NCBI GenBank assembly: GCA_944321895.1
Contig: CALUNA010000015.1
Span: 21,701 to 85,700 of the forward strand
DNA: 64,000 bases
Reading direction: 5' to 3'
From: an uncultured Bacteroidales bacterium
GTDB lineage: Bacteria; Bacteroidota; Bacteroidia; Bacteroidales; Paludibacteraceae
Every line of letters starts with the position of its first letter. Within the stretch, counting starts at the first letter, position 1. The notes under the pieces were generated by a model. It did no database searches, was not told where the DNA came from, and saw only the letters and a list, made by a program, of their open reading frames with translations. Below, in pieces: positions 26,438 to 36,238 of this stretch. Both the position numbers and the translations under genes were made by a program.

Positions 26438-27262
26438 ATGCTTTTATATCCGAATGCGAAAATCAATTTGGGCCTGAATGTTGTCGGGCGGCGCGCCGAT
26501 GGCTATCATGATATAGAGACGGTTTTTTATCCCATTCCTTTGTGCGATGAGTTGGAGCTGGAGCGTGTCAATGCGCAGGACTGTCGTTTTGAGCAATCTG
26601 GAATTGTGTTGGATACGCTTCCTGAACAGAATTTGGTCGTGAAGGCATATCGCCTGTTGCAGCGCGATTATGGCTTGGACGGCGTGTCTTTCCGTTTGCG
26701 GAAAAATATCCCGTTCGGTGCAGGACTTGGCGGCGGCAGTTCGGATGCGGCATATACCCTGTGCGGTTTGAACCGTCTGTTCGGTTTGGGCTTGTCGCCC
26801 GATTGTTTGAAAAAATATGCGGCCATGCTGGGAGCGGATTGCGCCTTTTTTGTGGAGAACAAACCGGTTTATGCCGAGGGTATAGGCAATATCTTTTCGC
26901 CGCTTCCGTTGAATCTGGATGGTTGGCATCTGTTGCTGGTCAAGCCGGATATTTATGTTTCTACGGCTGATGCCTATGCTGGTGTTACGGTCGGGCGGCC
27001 GGAAATTCCGCTTGCCGATGCCATTCGGAACTTGCCGCCGGACCAGTGGAAGGATGCCGTTTTCAACGATTTTGAAAAATCCGTATTTGCCCGTTTCCCG
27101 GCCATTGCCGGTATAAAAAAACGATTGTACGATATGGGGGCGGTTTATGCTTCCATGTCTGGATCAGGTTCGTCTGTGTTCGGCTTGTTCCGGCAAAAAC
27201 CTGCCCGTATGGAATTTGATGACTGTTTTGTGTACGAATGTATGTTTTCCGTTGATAGATAG
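26438..27262 (+). CDS. ispE: 4-diphosphocytidyl-2-C-methylerythritol kinase
   Basis: A GHMP kinase of 274 residues in the MEP isoprenoid pathway; it phosphorylates CDP-ME. NAKINLGLNV holds the catalytic Lys near the start. The glycine-rich ATP loop PFGAGLGGGSSDAA is at about 92-105, GADCAFF carries the catalytic Asp, and MSGSGSSVFGLF is the third GHMP motif. The start at 26438 is set by the promoter position. It lies upstream of gyrA on the same strand but with its own promoter. Confidence 0.96.
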   Translation: MLLYPNAKINLGLNVVGRRADGYHDIETVFYPIPLCDELELERVNAQDCRFEQSGIVLDTLPEQNLVVKAYRLLQRDYGLDGVSFRLRKNIPFGAGLGGGSSDAAYTLCGLNRLFGLGLSPDCLKKYAAMLGADCAFFVENKPVYAEGIGNIFSPLPLNLDGWHLLLVKPDIYVSTADAYAGVTVGRPEIPLADAIRNLPPDQWKDAVFNDFEKSVFARFPAIAGIKKRLYDMGAVYASMSGSGSSVFGLFRQKPARMEFDDCFVYECMFSVDR

Positions 27263-27358
27263 GGATTTCTGTAGAATGTCCGGATTGTGTCTTTTCCTGA
27301 TGACATGCCTTTTTATGGCGTTTTTGTTGAAAACTTCCTCTAAAAAGCAAACTTTACA

Positions 27359-27390
27359 TTTGTTCGGGTGCGGAAAAAGTATTATCTTAG
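27359..27390 (+). promoter_or_regulatory. Candidate gyrA promoter
   Basis: TTTG (27359-27362), 20 bp, TATCTTAG (27383-27390; one mismatch to TAnnTTTG). A TACATTTG at 27355-27362 is a second candidate. Confidence 0.5.
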
Positions 27391-27424
27391 CATGTTTTTT
27401 TGAAAGAAATAAATTTATATTTAA

Positions 27425-29980
27425 ATGGTTGAGAACGATAGAATTATAAAGGTGAATATCGATGAGGAAATGAAATCGTCCTACATTGATTATTCCATGT
27501 CGGTAATTGTGTCGCGTGCGCTTCCTGATGTTCGGGATGGTTTTAAGCCGGTACATCGTCGTGTCCTTTTCGGAATGAACGAACTGGGCAATACGTTCGA
27601 TAAGCCGACTAAAAAGTGTGCGCGTATTGTTGGTGAGGTAATGGGTAAGTATCATCCGCATGGCGATTCGTCCATTTACGGAACTTTGGTGCGTCTGGCA
27701 CAGCCCTGGGCAATGCGTTATCCGTTGGTGGATGGTCAGGGAAACTTCGGTTCGGTCGATGGTGATAGCCCTGCTGCCATGCGTTATACGGAGGCGCGTC
27801 TGGCCCGTCTTGCCGAAGAAATGTTGCGCGACATAGAGAAAGACACGGTCGATATGCAACTGAACTTCGATGATACCTTGCGCGAGCCGGTCGTTTTGCC
27901 GACACGAATACCGAACTTGCTGATGAACGGTTCGTCCGGTATTGCCGTCGGCATGGCAACAAACATGGCACCGCATAATTTGCGTGAAGTAGCTGATGGC
28001 ATCGTTGCATATATAGACAATCCGGAACTGGAAATATCGGAACTGATGAAATATATCAAGGCTCCCGATTTTCCGACCGGAGGAACCATTTACGGATATG
28101 CCGGTGTCAAGGAAGCCTTTGAAACGGGGCGCGGACGTATCGTAGTCCGCTCCAAAGTGGAGATAGAAACCGAACCGAACGGACGTGAACGTCTGGTTGT
28201 CTGCGAACTGCCATATCAGGTCATCAAATCGGATTTGGTTAAGAACATAGCCGCTTTGGTGAACGAAAAGAAAATTGACGGTATTTCAGATATATCCGAC
28301 CAGTCAAAACGCGATGTGCGCATCGTAATCGATATTAAGAAAGATGCCAATGCGAGCGTAGTGTTGAACAAACTGTACAAATACACTGCCTTGCAGTCAT
28401 CTTTCAGCGTCAATAACATTGCGTTGGTACATGGCCGTCCGCGCCTGCTGAATCTGAAAGATCTGGTACGTTATTTTGTGGAACATCGTCTGGATGTCGT
28501 AACCCGCCGCAGCCAGTTTGAACTGAAAGAGGCTGAAAAACGCGCCCATATTTTGGAAGGTCTGATTATCGCCGTTGACAATATTGACGAGGTTATCCGT
28601 CTTATCAGGGAATCCCGCACGGTTGAAGAATCGCGTGCACGCCTGATGGAACGTTTCAACCTGTCAGAGCTTCAGGCACGTGCCATTGTTGAAATGCGTT
28701 TGCGCCAATTGACGGGACTGGCCATCGACGACCTGCGGGCAGAATATGCCGAAGTCTTGAAAACTATCGAATGGCTGAAGGAAGTGCTGGCAAAAGTGGA
28801 ACTTCGCATGAACATCATCAAGGAGGAAATGCTGGAAATCAAGGAAAAATATGGTGATGAACGTAAGACGGACATTGTTTATGCTTCGGAAGAGTTCAAT
28901 CCGGAAGATTTCTATGCAGACGATGAAATGATCATAACCATTTCACACATGGGTTATATCAAACGTACGGCTTTGACTGAATTCCGCGCACAAGGCCGTG
29001 GCGGAGTGGGAAGCAAGGGCGGCGATACGCGCGATGATGATTTTATTGAATATATCTATCCGGCGTCCATGCACAATACAATGCTGTTCTTCACCCAAAA
29101 AGGGCGTTGCTATTGGCTTAAGGTGTATGAAATACCGGAAGGTTCCAAAAACTCAAAAGGCCGTGCCATTCAGAATTTGCTGAACATTGATTCGGACGAC
29201 AAGGTGAACGCATTCATTCGCGTGAAGGGCTTGAATGACAAGGAATATATCGAGTCCCATTATCTGATATTTGCAACCAAGCAGGGAATCATCAAGAAAA
29301 CATCGTTGGAAGCCTACTCGCGTCCGCGCCAGAATGGCGTAAATGCCATTATTATCCGTGAGGACGACCAGGTAATCCAGGTGCGTCTGACGGATGGTGA
29401 TTCGGAAATCATCATGGCCAACAGAAACGGTCGCGCCATCCGTTTCCACGAATCCAAGGTACGCCCAATGGGACGTATGTCCACCGGTGTACGGGGAATG
29501 CAACTGGACGAAGACGGACAGGATGAAGTAGTCGGCATGATTTGCATAGACAAGAAGGCTGCTGCTGACAGCACGATAATGGTTGTTTCGCAGCAAGGCT
29601 ACGGCAAACGTACCAGATTGGATGATGAAGATGGTGAACCGGTTTATCGCGTGACGAATCGCGGAGGAAAAGGAGTGAAGACGCTGAATATCACGGATAA
29701 AACGGGTAAACTGGTTGCCATTAAGAGTGTTACGGATGATAACGACTTGATGATTATCAACAAATCAGGTGTTGCCATCCGTTTGAAAGTAGCCAATATA
29801 CGTGTTATGGGACGTGCCACGCAGGGTGTCCGGCTCATCAATCTGGAAAAACGCAACGATGAAATAGCATCAGTATGCAAAGTTGCATCAGAGTCGGTTG
29901 ATGACATGGGAGAGTCTGTCGTTTCCCACCAGGATATGGCGGATGAAGATATAATGGAACAAACTCCAAAGCAAGAATAA
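27425..29980 (+). CDS. gyrA: DNA gyrase subunit A
   Basis: An 851-residue type II topoisomerase breakage-reunion subunit. The active-site region contains AAMRYTEARLA with the catalytic Tyr. The quinolone region reads HPHGDSSIYG, with Ser at the position of E. coli Ser83 and Gly where E. coli has Asp87; the latter is usual in Bacteroides. The C-terminal beta-pinwheel has a GyrA-box-like QGRGGVGSKG, which favours GyrA over ParC. The acidic C-terminal tail is normal. A TPR gene follows after 22 bp. Confidence 0.96.
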   Translation: MVENDRIIKVNIDEEMKSSYIDYSMSVIVSRALPDVRDGFKPVHRRVLFGMNELGNTFDKPTKKCARIVGEVMGKYHPHGDSSIYGTLVRLAQPWAMRYPLVDGQGNFGSVDGDSPAAMRYTEARLARLAEEMLRDIEKDTVDMQLNFDDTLREPVVLPTRIPNLLMNGSSGIAVGMATNMAPHNLREVADGIVAYIDNPELEISELMKYIKAPDFPTGGTIYGYAGVKEAFETGRGRIVVRSKVEIETEPNGRERLVVCELPYQVIKSDLVKNIAALVNEKKIDGISDISDQSKRDVRIVIDIKKDANASVVLNKLYKYTALQSSFSVNNIALVHGRPRLLNLKDLVRYFVEHRLDVVTRRSQFELKEAEKRAHILEGLIIAVDNIDEVIRLIRESRTVEESRARLMERFNLSELQARAIVEMRLRQLTGLAIDDLRAEYAEVLKTIEWLKEVLAKVELRMNIIKEEMLEIKEKYGDERKTDIVYASEEFNPEDFYADDEMIITISHMGYIKRTALTEFRAQGRGGVGSKGGDTRDDDFIEYIYPASMHNTMLFFTQKGRCYWLKVYEIPEGSKNSKGRAIQNLLNIDSDDKVNAFIRVKGLNDKEYIESHYLIFATKQGIIKKTSLEAYSRPRQNGVNAIIIREDDQVIQVRLTDGDSEIIMANRNGRAIRFHESKVRPMGRMSTGVRGMQLDEDGQDEVVGMICIDKKAAADSTIMVVSQQGYGKRTRLDDEDGEPVYRVTNRGGKGVKTLNITDKTGKLVAIKSVTDDNDLMIINKSGVAIRLKVANIRVMGRATQGVRLINLEKRNDEIASVCKVASESVDDMGESVVSHQDMADEDIMEQTPKQE

Positions 29981-30002
29981 TCACAACTAAAAAACAGATT
30001 TT

Positions 30003-31235
30003 ATGAAAAAAGCAATTGTATTATTATCGATTGTGCTTGTGAGTGGCGCTGTGTTCGCCCAGAAAGCAAATGTTTCAAAAGCAAAAAACAAGGCTTTGTC
30101 AACAGAAAGCCCTGATTTTGCCGGTGCGCGGGAGGCTATTAAATTAGCATTGGAAGACCCGACTACCAAAGACTTGGCAAATACATGGTATGTAGCCGGT
30201 CTGATTGGTTATAAAGAATGCGAATCTTTGTATTTTCAGCTCCAAATGGGACAAAAAATAGATGATACCGCTAAAGGAGAGGCCGTAATGGAGTCTGTCA
30301 ATTATTTTGTGGTTGCCGACAGTCTCGGACAGATTCCGAACGAAAAAGGAAAAATCAACACGCGTATCAGAAAAGACATTATGCCCAAAATGTTGGAATA
30401 TTACCAACAGCAGCATTTGGTCATGTATGGTGTATACTTGTTTGAACAAAAGAACTATGCACGTGCATACGATGCTTTCAAAATGCATCTTTCCATTCCG
30501 GACATGCCAATGTTCCAGGACGAAAAGGAACAGGCCAAAATGCCCCGCGATACAGTCTATTCCCAATATAAATACTATACTGCCCTGGCAGCAAGCAATG
30601 CCGGACTGAACAAGGAAGCAATTGCAATATACAAGGATCTGACGGATGAAGACTGTGAGCCGGTAACGGTTTATCAATTGCTGTATCAGGAATACTTCAA
30701 TCTGAAAGACACTGTAAATTATGTAAATACACTGAAAGAAGCTTTCCAGAAATTCCCGACGGAACCTTGGTTCTTGCAGAACCTGATTAATCACTTTATT
30801 TTTACAGGTCAGACAGAAGAATCATTGGTTTACTTGCGTAATGCCATAGAAAGGGAACCTAATGTGGCACAATATCACTATGTAAAGGGTAATGTGGATG
30901 AAACCTTGGGCAATGTGGAAGATGCAAAGGTGGATTTTCAGAAAGCTATTGAACTGGAGCCGACCATGGCAGATGCCTATGCAGGAATGGGACGTGTATA
31001 CTTCAATGTAGCCGTGAATATGTTGGATGAAGCCAGCAGCCTGCAGGACCAGGCACAATATGAACAGGAGCTGCAGAAAGCCCAGGACATATTCAAGCAA
31101 TCGTTGCCTTATTTTCAGAAAGCCGCAGAACTGAATCCGGATGATACCGACTATAAAATGACATTGCGCACATTATATTATCGTTTGGGCATGGATGCAG
31201 AATATGAGGCTATCAACAAGGAACTGAATATGTAG
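30003..31235 (+). CDS. Exported TPR-repeat protein downstream of gyrA
   Basis: A 410-residue protein with a signal peptide (VSGAVFA-QKA) and TPR-like helical repeats, clearest at about 275-330 (AQYHYVKGNVDETLGNVEDA and PTMADAYAGMGRVYFNVAVN) and at the end (LPYFQKAAELNPDDTDYKMT). No catalytic domain. It starts 22 bp after gyrA, so co-transcription is likely, but a functional link to gyrase is not obvious since it is exported. A hairpin terminator ends the unit. Confidence 0.88.
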   Translation: MKKAIVLLSIVLVSGAVFAQKANVSKAKNKALSTESPDFAGAREAIKLALEDPTTKDLANTWYVAGLIGYKECESLYFQLQMGQKIDDTAKGEAVMESVNYFVVADSLGQIPNEKGKINTRIRKDIMPKMLEYYQQQHLVMYGVYLFEQKNYARAYDAFKMHLSIPDMPMFQDEKEQAKMPRDTVYSQYKYYTALAASNAGLNKEAIAIYKDLTDEDCEPVTVYQLLYQEYFNLKDTVNYVNTLKEAFQKFPTEPWFLQNLINHFIFTGQTEESLVYLRNAIEREPNVAQYHYVKGNVDETLGNVEDAKVDFQKAIELEPTMADAYAGMGRVYFNVAVNMLDEASSLQDQAQYEQELQKAQDIFKQSLPYFQKAAELNPDDTDYKMTLRTLYYRLGMDAEYEAINKELNM

Positions 31236-31256
31236 TATTTATAAGAAAAGCAATGG

Positions 31257-31284
31257 AAAAAGGCCGGAAACCCCGGCCTTTTTT
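31257..31284 (+). terminator. Terminator of the gyrA-TPR unit
   Basis: AAAAAGGCCGG and CCGGCCTTTTTT with loop AAACC. Confidence 0.9.
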
Positions 31285-31399
31285 CATATCCGTAAAGTTA
31301 ATTCCGACTGTCATTTTGTCAGGTTTCCTTGTTCTGGTGTATATTTTGAAGAAGCGCGCCGCGGAAAAATAAAAAAGAAAAAGAAAGGAGAACAATAAT

Positions 31400-33988
31400 A
31401 TGAACTTTAACAATTTTACTATCAAAGCACAGGAAGCCGTACAAGGTGCGGTGAATATTGTACAGGCCAAGGGGCAACAGGCCATTGAGCCGGTGCATTT
31501 GATGAAAGGTGTTCTGGACGTCGGTGAGAATGTAACCAACTTTATTTTCAGCAAGCTGGAAATACAGCCCAATGTTATCAGGAACACGGTTGAGAAAATG
31601 ATAGACAATTTGCCGAAGGTGTCGGGAGGTGAACCTTATCTGAGCCGTGAGTCGAATGCTGTCTTGCAACGTGCCATAGATGCTTCCAAGAAAGATGGCG
31701 ATGAATATGTTTCGGTAGAATACTTGTTGCTTGCCTTGTTTCTGGAAAACAGCAATGTGTCCCAAATGCTGAAAGATGCAGGAATGACAGAAAAGGAACT
31801 TCGTGCCGCCATTGCCGAATTGCGGAAAGGCAGTAAGGTAAAGGAGCAAACGGCTGAAGATACCTATCAGGCATTGGAAAAATATGCAATCAATCTGAAT
31901 GAACGTGCGCGGAATGGCAAATTGGATCCTGTTATCGGGCGTGATGAAGAAATCAGGCGTGTGTTGCAGATTTTGAGCCGAAGGACCAAAAACAATCCTA
32001 TCCTGATTGGTGAGCCGGGTACCGGTAAAACGGCCATTGCAGAAGGTCTGGCACATCGTATTGTACGTGGTGATGTACCGGAAAATCTGAAAACCAAACA
32101 GATTTACAGCCTGGACATGGGAGCATTGATTGCCGGTGCAAAATACAAGGGCGAGTTTGAGGAGCGTTTAAAATCGGTAGTGAACGAAGTGATGAAATCA
32201 GAAGGTGAAATCATTTTGTTCATTGATGAAATCCATACTTTGGTCGGGGCCGGAAAAGGCGAGGGAGCAATGGATGCAGCCAATATCCTGAAACCGGCTT
32301 TGGCACGTGGAGAGTTGCGCGCAATCGGTGCGACAACCCTGGATGAATACCAAAAGTATTTTGAAAAGGACAAAGCCTTGGAACGTCGTTTCCAGACTGT
32401 TATGGTCGATGAACCGGATGAAGCCAGCACAATATCCATTTTGCGTGGTCTGAAAGAGCGCTACGAAAACCACCACAAGGTACGTATTAAAGATGATGCA
32501 ATCATTGCAGCAGTCGAACTTTCAAGCCGTTACATTACAGACCGTTTCTTGCCGGACAAGGCAATTGACCTGATGGATGAGGCTGCCGCCAAACTGCGTC
32601 TGGAAGTGGACAGCGTTCCGGAAGAGCTGGATGTCGTTGAGCGTAATATCAAACAGCTGGAAATTGAACGTGAGGCTATTAAACGTGAAAACGATACGCA
32701 TAAACTCGAATCCTTGAACAAGGAAATAGCTGACCTGAAAGAAGAAAGCAAGAAAATGCGTGCACAATGGAGCAGCGAAAAAGCATTGATAGACAAAATC
32801 CAGCAGAGCAAGATTGAAATAGAGCAGCTGAAATACGAAGCGGATCGTGCCGAGCGTGAAGGTGACTACGGCCGTGTTGCCGAAATTCGTTATGGCAAGA
32901 TAAAAGATGCCGAGCGTACCATAGCTGAAAGCAAAGACAAGTTGCGTGAAATGCAACATGGCAATGCCATGATCAAGGAAGAGGTCGATGCGGATGATAT
33001 AGCGGAAATCGTTAGCCGGTGGACTGGCATTCCCGTAACGAAGATGATGCAAAGCGAAAAGGACAAGTTGCTGCATCTGGAAGAAGAACTGCACAAACGT
33101 GTGATTGGACAGGATGAAGCCATCTCCGCCATAGCGGATGCAGTGCGCAGAAGCCGTGCCGGTCTGCAAGACCCCAAACGGCCTATCGGTTCCTTTATCT
33201 TTCTGGGTACTACCGGTGTAGGTAAAACGGAACTGGCCAAGGCCTTGGCTGAGTATCTGTTCGATGATGAGAACATGATGACACGTATCGACATGAGCGA
33301 GTATCAGGAAAAATTCAGCGCTACGCGTTTGATCGGTGCACCTCCGGGATATGTGGGATATGATGAAGGCGGACAATTGACGGAAGCCATCAGGCGCAAA
33401 CCCTACAGCGTTGTCCTGTTCGATGAAATTGAAAAGGCGCATCCGGATGTGTTCAACATTCTGCTGCAGGTGCTGGACGATGGGCGTCTGACCGATAACA
33501 AAGGCCGTACGGTCAACTTTAAGAACACCATCATTATCATGACCAGTAATCTGGGCTCGCAGCTGATCCGGGAAAATTTTGAGAAAATGACTGATTCCAA
33601 CCGTGAGCAAGTAATCGAGCAGACCAAACAGCAGGTATTTGAACTGTTGAAACAGACCATCAGGCCAGAATTTCTGAACCGTATTGATGAGTTGATCATG
33701 TTTACGCCGCTTAGCGAGTCAGAAATAGAACAGATTGTCGGGTTACAGCTGGGAAGTGTCCAGAAACAGTTGAAGCAGAATGGCGTAACATTGGAAGTCA
33801 CTCCTGCGGCCTTGAAATGGATAGCCAGAGTGGGTTACGACCCGCAGTTTGGTGCCCGGCCGGTAAAACGTGTTATTCAGCATTATGTGTTGAACGAGTT
33901 GAGCAAGCTGATTATCGGCCAGCAGGTAGATTCCGCCAAACCAATTGTTGTGGATATGGTTGGTGACGAGTTGAAAATGACCAATTGA
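31400..33988 (+). CDS. clpB: ClpB disaggregase
   Basis: An 862-residue Hsp100 chaperone that, with DnaK, extracts polypeptides from aggregates. The N-domain (1-145) is followed by NBD1 with GEPGTGKTA and [11 protein letters not shown], a long coiled-coil middle domain (about 405-520, [20 protein letters not shown]) that marks ClpB, and NBD2 with [10 protein letters not shown] and [14 protein letters not shown]. There is no IGF/L ClpP loop to suggest ClpA or ClpC. A GA-rich stretch (AAAGAAAAAGAAAGGAG) sits just before the start. No CIRCE-type inverted repeat was seen upstream. Confidence 0.97.
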   Translation: MNFNNFTIKAQEAVQGAVNIVQAKGQQAIEPVHLMKGVLDVGENVTNFIFSKLEIQPNVIRNTVEKMIDNLPKVSGGEPYLSRESNAVLQRAIDASKKDGDEYVSVEYLLLALFLENSNVSQMLKDAGMTEKELRAAIAELRKGSKVKEQTAEDTYQALEKYAINLNERARNGKLDPVIGRDEEIRRVLQILSRRTKNNPILIGEPGTGKTAIAEGLAHRIVRGDVPENLKTKQIYSLDMGALIAGAKYKGEFEERLKSVVNEVMKSEGEIILFIDEIHTLVGAGKGEGAMDAANILKPALARGELRAIGATTLDEYQKYFEKDKALERRFQTVMVDEPDEASTISILRGLKERYENHHKVRIKDDAIIAAVELSSRYITDRFLPDKAIDLMDEAAAKLRLEVDSVPEELDVVERNIKQLEIEREAIKRENDTHKLESLNKEIADLKEESKKMRAQWSSEKALIDKIQQSKIEIEQLKYEADRAEREGDYGRVAEIRYGKIKDAERTIAESKDKLREMQHGNAMIKEEVDADDIAEIVSRWTGIPVTKMMQSEKDKLLHLEEELHKRVIGQDEAISAIADAVRRSRAGLQDPKRPIGSFIFLGTTGVGKTELAKALAEYLFDDENMMTRIDMSEYQEKFSATRLIGAPPGYVGYDEGGQLTEAIRRKPYSVVLFDEIEKAHPDVFNILLQVLDDGRLTDNKGRTVNFKNTIIIMTSNLGSQLIRENFEKMTDSNREQVIEQTKQQVFELLKQTIRPEFLNRIDELIMFTPLSESEIEQIVGLQLGSVQKQLKQNGVTLEVTPAALKWIARVGYDPQFGARPVKRVIQHYVLNELSKLIIGQQVDSAKPIVVDMVGDELKMTN

Positions 33989-34010
33989 TTTTTCACGTGT
34001 TGTAATAATG

Positions 34011-34046
34011 ATGCCGGCAACGTTTAATGCGTTGCCGGCATTTTTA
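34011..34046 (+). terminator. Terminator of clpB
   Basis: A perfect 12-bp stem: ATGCCGGCAACG and CGTTGCCGGCAT, loop TTTAATG, then T5. Confidence 0.9.
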
Positions 34047-34111
34047 TGTAATCCAATCTTTTTGGGAAAAGGAAGAATGGCTAATACCATGTTCTTTGTT
34101 TTCCTGATAGC

Positions 34112-34147
34112 AAAAACCGCCGGCTGAATTTCGGCCGACGGTTTTTT
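34112..34147 (-). terminator. Terminator of fabG
   Basis: AAAAACCG-C-CGGC pairs with GCCG-A-CGGTTTTT (one mismatch); T-run on both strands. Convergent with the clpB terminator. Confidence 0.8.
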
Positions 34148-34167
34148 ATCTGATATATCAATATCTT

Positions 34168-34914
34168 TTAGCAGTTCATGCCACCGCAACAGTGGATAAC
34201 CTGACCGGAAACATACGACGACAGGTCGGAGGCAAGGAATAGTGCTACTTTGGCAACCTCGTCAGGTGAGCCGCCACGGCGTAGCGGAATGGTGTCTGTC
34301 CATTTGGCACGCTGCTCATCAGACAAGGCATGTGTCATCTCAGTCTCAATGAATCCGGGTGCAATGGCGTTGGCTCGTATGCCCCTTGAACCAAGTTCTT
34401 TGGCTATTGATTTTGCCAGACCAATCATGCCGGCCTTGGAAGCCGAGTAGTTGGCTTGTCCGGCGTTGCCGCTTACGCCGACAACGGAACTCATGTTGAT
34501 AATGCTACCTGATTTCTGGCGCATCATAACAGGAGTGCAGGCATGAATGAAGTTGAATGCGGATTTCAGGTTTACATTCATTACGGCATCCCACTGTGCT
34601 TCGCTCATACGCATCATCAGACCATCTTTGGTTATGCCGGCATTGTTGACCAGTATGTCGATGGTTCCGAATTCTTTCTGAATCTCGGTTACGACCGTGT
34701 GTGTTTCTTCAAAATTGGCAGCATTGGAAGCATAGCCTTTGGCTTTTACTCCATAAGCGGCGATTTCCTTTTCGGTAGCCAGGGCATTCTCATCGATAAC
34801 AAGATCAGTGAATGCAATGTTGCAACCTTCGGCTGCAAAACGCAATGCAATGGCCTTGCCTATGCCGCGGGCGGCACCGGTAATAATAGCAGTCTTTCCT
34901 TCAAGTAATTTCAT
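34168..34914 (-). CDS. fabG: 3-oxoacyl-ACP reductase
   Basis: A short-chain dehydrogenase of 248 residues that reduces 3-ketoacyl-ACP with NADPH in fatty acid elongation. TGAARGIG is the cofactor loop, NNAG the core motif, Ser in INMSSVVG and YSASK complete the catalytic set, and GFIETEMT follows. The start at 34914 (MKLLEGKTAIITGAARGIGK) is the normal FabG beginning; a longer frame to 34974 is unlikely. It is monocistronic with its own -7 box and terminator. Other SDR substrates cannot be excluded. Confidence 0.93.
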   Translation of the reverse strand: MKLLEGKTAIITGAARGIGKAIALRFAAEGCNIAFTDLVIDENALATEKEIAAYGVKAKGYASNAANFEETHTVVTEIQKEFGTIDILVNNAGITKDGLMMRMSEAQWDAVMNVNLKSAFNFIHACTPVMMRQKSGSIINMSSVVGVSGNAGQANYSASKAGMIGLAKSIAKELGSRGIRANAIAPGFIETEMTHALSDEQRAKWTDTIPLRRGGSPDEVAKVALFLASDLSSYVSGQVIHCCGGMNC

Positions 34915-34987
34915 AAAAGTATGTATTAAAGTTGAACGGTTCTTTTTGCCATACCATATTTTGTAATATGGCAACTATTCTGTGGCA

Positions 34988-34995
34988 CAAAAGTA
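34988..34995 (-). promoter_or_regulatory. -7 box for fabG
   Basis: Minus strand TACTTTTG. No -33 box at standard spacing. Confidence 0.5.
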
Positions 34996-35070
34996 CTATT
35001 TTTTGATGGCATGCTAAAATTTTGTGGAAAAACATCTAACTTTATGCGCAGAATTTTTAAACATGCATTT

Positions 35071-35535
35071 ATGAAAACAGGTGATAAGATTCCGGATGTT
35101 TTGGGAAAAGATGAAAACGGTATGTTGCTCCGGCGCAGTGATTTTGCCGGCAAAAAGTTGATTGTCTATTTTTATCCGAAGGATAATACCTCCGGTTGTA
35201 CGGCACAGGCATGCAGTCTGCGTGATGCTTACGATGAAATCCGGCGTTTAGGATACGATGTGGTAGGTGTAAGTGTGGACAGTCAGGTGTCGCATCAGAA
35301 ATTTATCCGAAAGAACGGTTTGCCTTTTCATTTGGTGTCGGATGACGCCAAGGAGCTGGTACTGCTGTTTGGCGTATGGGGAGAAAAAAGCATGTACGGC
35401 AGGAAATATATGGGAACCATGCGTACAACTTTTGTGGTGGATGAGAATGGCATCATAACCCATGTGTTGGATTCAAAAACGGTAAAGACGGCTACTCACG
35501 CCCAACAGTTGCTTGCTTTAATTGCTGCCGGGTAG
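35071..35535 (+). CDS. bcp: Thioredoxin-dependent thiol peroxidase
   Basis: A peroxiredoxin of 154 residues (Bcp/PrxQ). The peroxidatic Cys43 and resolving Cys48 are in NTSGCTAQAC, preceded by YFYPKD. It reduces peroxides at the expense of thioredoxin in the cytoplasm. The ATG at 35071 (MKTGDKIPDV) gives the usual length; the frame is open to 35011 but that extension is not conserved-looking. The last 44 bp overlap the 3' end of lptC on the other strand. Confidence 0.94.
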   Translation: MKTGDKIPDVLGKDENGMLLRRSDFAGKKLIVYFYPKDNTSGCTAQACSLRDAYDEIRRLGYDVVGVSVDSQVSHQKFIRKNGLPFHLVSDDAKELVLLFGVWGEKSMYGRKYMGTMRTTFVVDENGIITHVLDSKTVKTATHAQQLLALIAAG

Positions 35536-36238
35536 GGGATGTGGAAACGGATTCCGGCTTGTTTGCAGTGGGGACGGCATCGGGTTCCTGTCCGGATGGA
35601 CTGCCGTTTGATGACCTGGTTACGATAGGTTGCCGGTTGCCGGCGGGAACACTGTCGTTTGTTTCTTCCTTCACGGGGAATATTCCCTGGGGTTTCCGTA
35701 TGGTATAGTTGGTCATACTCTGATTTGACTCGAAGCCGAGCCCCCAGATGATGGATGTCGCACGTGTTATGGTGATCAGACTGTCGGAATATATGCGTTC
35801 TGCCTTTTGGTCCCAGAACAATTGCTCGGTTTCGAACATTTCGCCTTGCAGATTTATGGCAACCACATTTCCTGTCAGCTCCCATATTTGCGGATTCTCC
35901 AGGAATTTGGCATAATCGCTTTCTATGCTTGCGTCTACGTTCAGGTCTGTGTCGAAATTTTCCAGGATAATTCCGCTTGGAAAATCCCAATAAGGCTCTT
36001 CCGCCTTATCGTATATCAGCCATTCCTTTGTTGATATGCGATATCTGGTTATTCCGGAATCGGAAATAACAGTTGTCACCTGCGTTGCATCCAGACGTGG
36101 AATGGAAGTGCGGTCTTCCACTGCGTCTATGGTGTCTGCTTCCTGTTTTCTGTTGCATGCAATAAAAAGAAACATTATGGCCGTAAGTACTACAGCCATA
36201 ATGTTTCTGCTTATATGTTGCCGGTTTGTTAACGACAT
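35492..36238 (-). CDS. lptC: LPS export protein LptC
   Basis: About 248 residues. A hydrophobic N-terminus ends in a lipobox (FLFIAC), so in this group it looks like a lipoprotein rather than a membrane-helix form. The periplasmic beta-jellyroll is seen in NPQIWELTGNVVAINLQGEM and FETEQLFWDQKAERIYSDS. It bridges LptB2FG and LptA in LPS transport. A Pro/Ser/Thr-rich tail of about 55 residues follows the domain. ATG codons at 36259, 36238 and 36199 are all possible; 36238 leaves a short overlap with the TPR stop. It is the last gene of a run that starts at hisG, and its 3' end overlaps bcp. Confidence 0.87.
   Translation of the reverse strand: MSLTNRQHISRNIMAVVLTAIMFLFIACNRKQEADTIDAVEDRTSIPRLDATQVTTVISDSGITRYRISTKEWLIYDKAEEPYWDFPSGIILENFDTDLNVDASIESDYAKFLENPQIWELTGNVVAINLQGEMFETEQLFWDQKAERIYSDSLITITRATSIIWGLGFESNQSMTNYTIRKPQGIFPVKEETNDSVPAGNRQPIVTRSSNGSPSGQEPDAVPTANKPESVSTSPTRQQLKQATVGRE

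Noticed and set aside
32522..33610. 362-codon minus-strand frame opposite clpB
   Set aside because: Antisense shadow of a certain gene; no motif.
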